Source: Sphingomonas alba (GTDB lineage: Bacteria > Pseudomonadota > Alphaproteobacteria > Sphingomonadales > Sphingomonadaceae). From it: a stretch of DNA of 64,000 nucleotides. A model generated the notes under the pieces. That model searched no databases and was not told the DNA's origin. It saw nothing but the letters and a program-made list of their open reading frames with translations. The stretch spans positions 434,001 to 498,000 of the forward strand of contig NZ_JAMGBD010000001.1 in NCBI RefSeq assembly GCF_023516555.1, read 5' to 3'. The translations under genes and the position numbers were made by a program. Below, piece after piece: positions 58,406 to 64,000 of the stretch; position 1 is the first letter of the stretch; the number at the start of each line of letters is the position of its first letter.

Positions 58406-60472
58406 TTACCAGATACGCACCCGCGCATCCGGCGCAAGATAAAGTGCCTGACCAGGCTGGATATTGAAGGCGCGATACCAGTCGTCGAAGTTGCGAACGA
58501 CGGCGACGCGCTGCTCTGACGGCGAGTGCGGATCCGTCAGCAGGCGCTGGCGGAGGTTCTCTTCGCGATACTTGCGGCGCCAGACCTGCGCCCAGCCGAG
58601 GTAGAAGCGCTGGTCGCCGGTCATGCCGTCGATCACCGGTGCTTCCTTGCCGCCGAGCGAGGCTTTGTAGGCATCGTAGGCGAGGGTCACGCCGGCGAGG
58701 TCGGCGACGTTCTCGCCCATCGTCAGCTTGCCCTGGACGTGCATACCGGGAAGCGGCTCGTAGGCGTCATATTCTTTGCCGAGCGCATCGAGGCGGCTGT
58801 TGAAGGCGGCGACGTCCTGCGGAGTCCACCAGTCGCTGAGGCGGCCGGTCTTGTCGTACTTCGCGCCCTGGTCGTCGAAATGGTGGCTGAGCTCGTGCCC
58901 GATCACCGCGCCGATGCCGCCGTAATTGACGGCCGGGTCGGCGTTCGGATCGAAGAACGGCGGCTGCAGGATGGCGGCCGGGAAGACGATCTCGACCATG
59001 CCGAAATTGGCATAGGCGTTGATGGTCATCGGGGTCATGCCCCATTCCCAGCGGTAGATCGGCTTGCCCAGCTTGTTGACGTTATAGGCATAGTCGAACT
59101 GGTTCGAGCGCATGGCATTTCCGAGCAGGTCGCCGCGATCGATGACGAGGCCCGACATGTCGCGCCACTGGCTGGGATAGCCGATCTTCGGCGTGAAGGA
59201 GGCGAGCTTTTCGTGCGCCTTCACCTTGGTACCGGCGCTCATCCAGTCGAGCTTGTCGATGCGGCGGTCCATGGCGCCGATGATGTTGTGCACGAGCGTG
59301 TCGGCGGCCGCCTTGGTCTCGGGCGGGAAGTAGCGCTCGACGTAGAGCTTGCTGACGTCGTCCTGGAGGACGCCGGTGGTGAAGTTCACCGCCCGCTTCC
59401 AGCGGACTTCCTGCTCAGGCGTGCCGTTGAGAGTCGTGCCGTAGAAGGAGAAATTCTCGGCATCGAAGGCTTTCGGCAGGTAATCCGAATATCCGTCGAG
59501 CGAGCGGACCAGCAGCTGGTCCTTGATGACGCTTAGGGGCGCGGCCTTCACGAGATTGACGATGCCGGTGATCGCGCTCGGCTGGGCGACGATGAGCGAA
59601 TCGACGCCTTGCAGGCCGCCGGCCTTGAACATGCTCGGGAAGTCGAAGCCAGGAGCCTTCTGGGCGAGCTGGCCAAGCGTCATCTTGTTGTAGGTCTTGG
59701 TGGCGTCGCGGCTGTCGATACGGCTCCAGCTGACCTTGGCGATCTTGGTTTCGAAGTCGACGATCGCCTTGGCGCGGGCCGCGGCATTCTTCTCACCGGC
59801 CAGGTTCAGCATGTTGGTGAGGTGCGTCAGATATTTGGCGCGCGTGTCGGCGAGCTTGGCGTCCGGCTTCAAATAATAGTCGCGGTCCGGAAGGCCGAGG
59901 CCCGCCTGGAAGAAGTTGACGATATACTGGTCGGGCGCCTTGTCGTCCTGGCCGACGAAGCCGCCGAACGGCGTGCCGATGCCGAGTTCGCGGGCCTTGG
60001 CGAACATGACCGGAAGCTCGGCCTTCGACTTGATGCCGCGGACCTGGTTCAGCCAGGGCTCGAACGGGGCAAGGCCCTTCGCCTCGACCGCCGCTTCGTC
60101 CATGAAGCTCGCGTAGACGGCGCCGATGCGGCTGTTGGGGTCGTTGGCCGACTGCTCGATTAGCGTCTTGGTCCGCTCGCGCGACAAATCGTCGAGAGCG
60201 ACGAACATGCCGTAGTTCGACTTGTCGGCCGGGATCTCGGTCTTCGCGTCCCAGGCGCCGTTGGCATATTTGTAGAAGCTGTCGCCGGGCTGGACCGACT
60301 TGTTCATGCCTGCCTCGTCGAAACCAAAGGCGCCGATTTCCGGCTTCGGAGCGGGCGGCGCCTCGACCACCGGCGGTGCCGCTTCGGCGACCGCGACGGG
60401 CGGCGGCGTTTCGCTTGTGGTGCAACCGGCAAGGGCAGTGGTCGCGGCAAGGCCGATCAAAATACGCTTCAT
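58406..60472 (-). CDS. M13 family zinc metallopeptidase, lipoprotein
   Basis: Neprilysin/PepO-type peptidase of 688 aa. It has a lipoprotein signal (MKRILIGLAATTALAGC, lipid anchor at Cys 17) and a Pro/Ala-rich linker. The M13 domains hold the zinc site GHELSHHFDDQG (HExxH), the downstream Glu in GENVADLAGVTLAYDA, and NAYANFGMVEIVFPA, the family's substrate-binding NAxY segment. The ending HSPSEQRVAVVRNFDDWYRAF is also typical. It probably faces the periplasm. ATG 60472 after GGGGAG is the lipoprotein start. Confidence 0.95.
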   Translation of the reverse strand: MKRILIGLAATTALAGCTTSETPPPVAVAEAAPPVVEAPPAPKPEIGAFGFDEAGMNKSVQPGDSFYKYANGAWDAKTEIPADKSNYGMFVALDDLSRERTKTLIEQSANDPNSRIGAVYASFMDEAAVEAKGLAPFEPWLNQVRGIKSKAELPVMFAKARELGIGTPFGGFVGQDDKAPDQYIVNFFQAGLGLPDRDYYLKPDAKLADTRAKYLTHLTNMLNLAGEKNAAARAKAIVDFETKIAKVSWSRIDSRDATKTYNKMTLGQLAQKAPGFDFPSMFKAGGLQGVDSLIVAQPSAITGIVNLVKAAPLSVIKDQLLVRSLDGYSDYLPKAFDAENFSFYGTTLNGTPEQEVRWKRAVNFTTGVLQDDVSKLYVERYFPPETKAAADTLVHNIIGAMDRRIDKLDWMSAGTKVKAHEKLASFTPKIGYPSQWRDMSGLVIDRGDLLGNAMRSNQFDYAYNVNKLGKPIYRWEWGMTPMTINAYANFGMVEIVFPAAILQPPFFDPNADPAVNYGGIGAVIGHELSHHFDDQGAKYDKTGRLSDWWTPQDVAAFNSRLDALGKEYDAYEPLPGMHVQGKLTMGENVADLAGVTLAYDAYKASLGGKEAPVIDGMTGDQRFYLGWAQVWRRKYREENLRQRLLTDPHSPSEQRVAVVRNFDDWYRAFNIQPGQALYLAPDARVRIW

Positions 60473-60574
60473 CTGGAAATTCTCCCCGGACTTCTGATTC
60501 TCAAAAGCTGTGGCTGCATAGGGCCGTAAGCCGCTAGCGCCAAACGACAATCGGGCGGCCCAGGCCGACAAACG

Positions 60575-61141
60575 TCACTTGGTTGCAGCGCGACGCTCCA
60601 TGCGGCGCGCCCGCCACTTGCTGCGCACCCAGAAATTCCAGAGCAAGAGACTGACGATGTAGCCGGTCGTGGAGGCGATCAGGGCGATGGTCAGGACGCC
60701 GAGCGCGATCGGGCCGGACGCTTCATGGACCCAGAACAGGAGCTTGCTGAGCTCGCCGGAAACCTGCGCTGCCGCGTTCGGGTCAACCACCACCTCGTGA
60801 TGCAATTCCCACGCACCGACCTTGTAGGCCGCGTAATAGAGCGGCGGTATGGTCAGCGGGTTGACCAGCAAGGTGCAGGCTGCGGCGAGGAGGACGTTGG
60901 CGCGGGTCGGGATCGCCAGGACCGAGGCGACGACGATGTGCATCACCGGAATAATGACGCCGACGCCAAGTCCCAACGCAACGCCACGAGGCACGGAACG
61001 ATGGTTGAAGTGCCAGAGGTTGGGTTGCGACAATTGCTTCGCGAAGGGACGAAGGAAGCGGTTGTGCTGGATCGTCTCACGAGTCGGAATGTGACCGCGC
61101 ACCCAAGACATGAAGCCGCCGGACTTCGGTTCGTCAGCCAC
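60575..61141 (-). CDS. DUF2062 membrane protein
   Basis: The 188-aa protein has two or three hydrophobic helices ([48 protein letters not shown] and [20 protein letters not shown]). The segment [18 protein letters not shown] with [13 protein letters not shown] identifies the DUF2062 family, of unknown function. In sphingomonads it sits next to smpB and here overlaps it by 8 bp at its start, suggesting a common transcript. Confidence 0.85.
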   Translation of the reverse strand: MADEPKSGGFMSWVRGHIPTRETIQHNRFLRPFAKQLSQPNLWHFNHRSVPRGVALGLGVGVIIPVMHIVVASVLAIPTRANVLLAAACTLLVNPLTIPPLYYAAYKVGAWELHHEVVVDPNAAAQVSGELSKLLFWVHEASGPIALGVLTIALIASTTGYIVSLLLWNFWVRSKWRARRMERRAATK

Positions 61142-61616
61142 GGGCCCGCATGATCCTTGCCTGGTCGCGCTTCCAGTCGCGTTCCTTGATGGTTTCGCGC
61201 TTGTCGTGGACCTTCTTGCCCCGCGCGAGGCCGAGCTCGACCTTCGCCTTGCCGTTGGCGTTGAAATAAATGGACAGCGGAATCAGCGTCAGACCCTGAC
61301 GGTGGATAGCGCCCGTCAGCTTGTTGATCTCGCGGCGCTTGAGGAGCAGGCGCCGCCTGCGCCGCGGGTCGTGGTTCATCCAGCTTCCGGCCTTGTACTG
61401 CGGGATCGAGGCATTGATCAGGAAGACCTCCTCGCCATCGACCGTCGCATAGCTCTCCGCGATCGACCCTTCGCCGATACGCAAGGCCTTCACTTCCGTG
61501 CCCTGAAGCGAAATGCCAGCCTCGAACCTGTCTTCGATGAAATAGTCGAAGCGCGCGCGCCGGTTCTCGGCGACGACCTTCGCTTTGTCGAACGGGGCAG
61601 AAGGCTCTTTAGGCAT
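61134..61616 (-). CDS. smpB: SsrA-binding protein SmpB
   Basis: Binds tmRNA and the ribosome in trans-translation. The 160-aa protein has [46 protein letters not shown], and the end [22 protein letters not shown] as in the family. ATG 61616 is chosen; GTG 61628 upstream, with GGAGGA further off, is possible and adds four residues. The gene is divergent from the tandem sulfotransferase-like genes. Confidence 0.95.
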   Translation of the reverse strand: MPKEPSAPFDKAKVVAENRRARFDYFIEDRFEAGISLQGTEVKALRIGEGSIAESYATVDGEEVFLINASIPQYKAGSWMNHDPRRRRRLLLKRREINKLTGAIHRQGLTLIPLSIYFNANGKAKVELGLARGKKVHDKRETIKERDWKRDQARIMRARG

Positions 61617-61705
61617 GGGCGAGTGCACATAGGGAGTGCATCCTCCGAACGGAAGCAGCTAAAGGGCGCACAAATTGCCTCTGAGCGGGTTGCAAGGATT
61701 TCTGG

Positions 61706-62725
61706 ATGAATGATGTGTCTGTGCGGGATCTGGTAAAAAATCCCGAATGGTTGCCGCACACCTATGGCCCGGAAGGACAGACACTGATCTTCGTCCATGT
61801 GCCACGCGACGCGCGGTCACGACTAAGATTCCTGTTCGACGAACACTTCAAGGGGAATTTCACCAAAGTGAGCGCGGGTCTCAGCGACATCGAAGCCGAG
61901 ATCAGGTCCGCCCAACGGGGTCCGATCCATTTTATTTTTCACACCTCTTTCTGTGGCTCCACGCTGATGACGAGGGCTCTCGAAATCCCCGGTGTCGCGA
62001 CATCGATGAGCGAACCGGCGGTCATGATCAATGTCGCCAACCGGCTCATCCGCAGCAACGATCGCTCGAACATTGAGCGGCTCGAGCTGGTCCTTCGACT
62101 GTTGGAACGTCCACTAGCCGCCGGCGAAAGCGTCGTTGCCAAGCAATCGAATTTCGCCAATCGGGTGGCCGACCCTGCTCTTCGTTTGCGGAAAGAGAGC
62201 CGGGCAGTGCTGCTTTACTCTGATCTCGAAACCTATCTGATTTCCAGCCTTAAACGAGGCATGTGGGGCAGAATCCTCGGTCGCAAATGGTTCAACTACT
62301 TAAGGAGTTGGAGCCCGCTTCAGCTTGGCTTCGACGCCAACGAAATTCTCGAGCTCACCGACATGCAAGCCGCGTCGCTCGCCTGGTTGATGCAAATCCA
62401 CCACTTCGGCGAGCTGGCCAAAGCCTTCGGATCGCGCGTCATGCTGCTTGAATCCGGCGATATGTTCGCTGCTCCAGCGGATGCCCTGCACCGGGTAACG
62501 ACGCTGTTTGGACTTGCGCAGACCGAGAAAGACGCGGCCGACATCGCTGCCGGCCCGATTTTCGCAAAGCACAGCAAGTTCATGGATCGTGACTACAGCG
62601 TCGAAGAGCGCAAGCGGGAGACCGAAGCCGTTGGGAATGCAAATGCTGAAGAAATCTCGATGGTCGTGAAATGGCTCTCATCCTTCGCCGACCACCACGG
62701 GGTCTCCCTCCGGCCGGCCGCGTAG
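61706..62725 (+). CDS. sulfotransferase-like protein, copy 1
   Basis: The 339-aa protein is not in a family I can name. The segment HFIFHTSFCGSTLMTRALE around residues 76-92 resembles the PAPS-binding P-loop of sulfotransferases (TSxxGSTLL), and FAKHSKFMDRD near 285 and VLLYSDLETYLISSLKRG resemble their later motifs. Together they suggest a cytosolic sulfotransferase or kinase-like P-loop protein. It is followed after 12 bp by a diverged tandem copy. It has an ordinary ATG start; no signal peptide. Substrate unknown. Confidence 0.68.
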   Translation: MNDVSVRDLVKNPEWLPHTYGPEGQTLIFVHVPRDARSRLRFLFDEHFKGNFTKVSAGLSDIEAEIRSAQRGPIHFIFHTSFCGSTLMTRALEIPGVATSMSEPAVMINVANRLIRSNDRSNIERLELVLRLLERPLAAGESVVAKQSNFANRVADPALRLRKESRAVLLYSDLETYLISSLKRGMWGRILGRKWFNYLRSWSPLQLGFDANEILELTDMQAASLAWLMQIHHFGELAKAFGSRVMLLESGDMFAAPADALHRVTTLFGLAQTEKDAADIAAGPIFAKHSKFMDRDYSVEERKRETEAVGNANAEEISMVVKWLSSFADHHGVSLRPAA

Positions 62726-62737
62726 TGAGGAGTTGGT

Positions 62738-63751
62738 ATGAGTGATCCCTCGAGAGGCGAAGTGGTCGGCGACCCTGAGTGGCTCCCGCACGCGTTCGAT
62801 GCTGATGGTAAGACCTTGACCTTCGTGCAAGTGCCTCGCGACGCCCGCGCTGAGCTCATGTTTCTATTCGATGCCCATTTCGCAGGCCGATTCAAAAAGG
62901 CCAGCTTCCCGACGATGGAATTGCTGACGGAAAGCCAATCCACAGTCCGGGCGCCAATGCATTTCATATTTCATACGTCATTCGCAGGATCGACGCTGCT
63001 GGCGAGAGCGCTCGAAATGCCAGGGATCGCGACGTCGATGAGCGAGCCGGCCATTTATGCCAATCTTGCCAACCGAGTGACCGATCGCAGTGAGAGGGCC
63101 GCTGCCAATCGACTCGAACTGGTCCTGCGCCTGATGGAACGCCCGTTTGTGCAGAATGAGTCGATCATCGTGAAGCAATCCAGCTTCGCCAACGGGCTGG
63201 CGGAGCAGATTCTTCGGGCACGCACCGAGAGCTGCGCCGTCCTCCTATATTCCGACCTCCAGACTTACCTCCTGTCCTTGCTTAAGCGGGGCCTGAAGGG
63301 CAGGATCTGGGGCCGCAAGCTGTTCACGACGGTCAGGAGCTGGAGCGGGCTGAGGCTCGATCTTCCGGAAGGCGAGCTTTTTGAACTGACAGACATGCAA
63401 GTGTCGGCCTTGGCCTGGCTGTTACAGATTCATCACTTCGGCGAGCTGAAGAGAGCTTTCGGCCCCCGCGTCATGCCACTTGATTCGGACGACTTCTTCT
63501 CGGATTCCGCCACGACGCTGCACAGAGTGAGCGCTTTATTCGGCTTAGGGTTGAATCAAGAACGTGCGATCGAAATCGCGGCCGGGCCAGTTTTCGCCAA
63601 GCACAGCAAATTCACCGATCGCGATTACGACGTTGAGGCGCGTCGCCGAGATTCAGAAGCAGCGGAAAATGCGAACGCTGAAGAAATCTCGATGGTCGTG
63701 AAATGGCTCGCCACATTCGCTGCGCATCTTGGAGTCAATCTTCGACCCTAA
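62738..63751 (+). CDS. sulfotransferase-like protein, copy 2
   Basis: The 337-aa tandem paralogue of the previous gene shares GDPEWLPHAFDADGKTL, HFIFHTSFAGSTLLARAL (the P-loop), VLLYSDLQTYLLSLLKRGL, GPVFAKHSKFTDRD and ANAEEISMVVKWLATF. The copies differ throughout, including at the codon level, so the duplication is not recent. A GAGGAG site precedes the ATG 12 bp after the previous stop, so the two are probably co-transcribed and both active. The sulfotransferase role is inferred from the P-loop. Confidence 0.68.
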   Translation: MSDPSRGEVVGDPEWLPHAFDADGKTLTFVQVPRDARAELMFLFDAHFAGRFKKASFPTMELLTESQSTVRAPMHFIFHTSFAGSTLLARALEMPGIATSMSEPAIYANLANRVTDRSERAAANRLELVLRLMERPFVQNESIIVKQSSFANGLAEQILRARTESCAVLLYSDLQTYLLSLLKRGLKGRIWGRKLFTTVRSWSGLRLDLPEGELFELTDMQVSALAWLLQIHHFGELKRAFGPRVMPLDSDDFFSDSATTLHRVSALFGLGLNQERAIEIAAGPVFAKHSKFTDRDYDVEARRRDSEAAENANAEEISMVVKWLATFAAHLGVNLRP

Positions 63752-63779
63752 GCCCAGTTCGCTTATGGGGCCCAGCGTT

Positions 63780-64000
63780 TTAGAGCAGGCCGGCGTGCGC
63801 CAAGGCCGCATCGACCGCAGCCTTCGACGCTTGCGATGGCTCGGTCATCGGCGCTCGAAGATCGGCGGGAAAGTCATTCTTCACGCGTGAGACGGCATAT
63901 TTGACCGGTCCCGGCGAGGCGTCGCTGAACAAGGCCGCATGGAGCGGGAACAGGCGGTCCTGAAGCTCCAGCGCCTCGTCCCACCGGCCCTCGCGCGTTG
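63780..64000 (-). CDS. dapA: 4-hydroxy-tetrahydrodipicolinate synthase, C-terminal end (runs off right edge)
   Basis: Condenses pyruvate with aspartate semialdehyde on the lysine/diaminopimelate path. Only the last ~72 residues are in the window: WDEALELQDRLFPLHAALFSD, PGPVKYAVSRVKNDFPAD, LRAPMTEPSQASKAAVDAAL and AHAGLL, typical of the DapA C terminus. The stop is the TAA at 63782-63780. It is separated from smpB, its usual neighbour in sphingomonads, by the two sulfotransferase-like genes. Confidence 0.85.
   Translation of the reverse strand, partial: TREGRWDEALELQDRLFPLHAALFSDASPGPVKYAVSRVKNDFPADLRAPMTEPSQASKAAVDAALAHAGLL

Noticed and set aside
61706-63751. Assembly duplication as the cause of the two sulfotransferase-like genes
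   Set aside because: The copies differ across the whole length in both protein and DNA, so they are true paralogues.
1-64000. CRISPR arrays, tRNA genes and insertion-sequence transposases
   Set aside because: No regularly spaced repeat-spacer pattern, no cloverleaf-like sequence and no transposase-like protein was found on either strand. A scan by tRNAscan and ISfinder would settle this.

Overview
The window reads as ordinary chromosome of a sphingomonad (Alphaproteobacteria, Sphingomonadaceae, Sphingomonas/Sphingomicrobium-like). The reasons are high GC, dense overlapping genes, cckA and chpT of the CtrA phosphorelay, an alphaproteobacterial SOS site (GAAC-N7-GAAC) before recA, rluD next to rpoH, and a Kdo-type LPS pathway. 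It is not a plasmid, prophage or integrative island. No tRNA, rRNA operon, CRISPR array or transposase was seen. The one clear RNA gene is rnpB at about 25.06-25.44 kb on the minus strand.

Layout. 0-9.5 kb: the start of asd (cut by the left edge), a membrane M28 peptidase, UDP-xylose synthase, then the minus-strand ffh-rpsP-rimM-trmD-rplS translation/secretion cluster, which is split by a plus-strand thioredoxin-reductase-like gene. 9.5-16.3 kb: small envelope proteins, then six plus-strand genes (dapF, mtaB, ftsY, yciB, ABC ATPase, ABC permease) joined by five successive 4-nt stop/start overlaps. 16.3-19 kb: sodB, a PuuD-like membrane protein and a TPR protein. 18.4-22.7 kb: the phage-shock locus. 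A divergent pspF faces a sigma-54 promoter, followed by pspA, pspB, pspC and six further small genes. Each of the six encodes one N-terminal membrane helix plus the same C-terminal coiled-coil module that also ends PspB and PspC. 22.7-27.4 kb: sufE, a thioesterase, a membrane protein, a J-domain protein, rnpB, a secreted beta-propeller and an amidase. 27.4-33.3 kb: a chemotaxis operon (cheA-cheW-cheY-cheB-cheR) headed by chpT. 33.4-42 kb: rluD, rpoH, an ABC-F ATPase, a repeat-rich stretch with small genes, and an EF-G-like GTPase. 42-49.4 kb: surface polysaccharide genes (flippase, ELM1-like protein) and a Kdo operon kdsD-kdsB-HAD-kdsA-glycosyltransferase. 49.4-55.3 kb: a dicarboxylate symporter, a Tat-exported M24 peptidase, an MFS exporter, recA and a hydrolase. 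55.3-64 kb: a single-domain response regulator, cckA, a palindromic mobile-like element, an M13 peptidase, a DUF2062 protein, smpB, two tandem sulfotransferase-like genes and the end of dapA (cut by the right edge).

The strongest candidate for something undescribed is the extended Psp operon, where a PspB/PspC-type coiled-coil module is repeated in eight consecutive membrane proteins. Others are the foreign gene inside the rpsP/trmD operon, the long acidic tail on ribosomal protein S16, the 266-bp inverted-repeat element that reaches to within a few bases of the cckA start codon, the tandem sulfotransferase-like pair between smpB and dapA, and the cluster of TGGGTCGAAA hairpin repeats at 37.6-39.1 kb.
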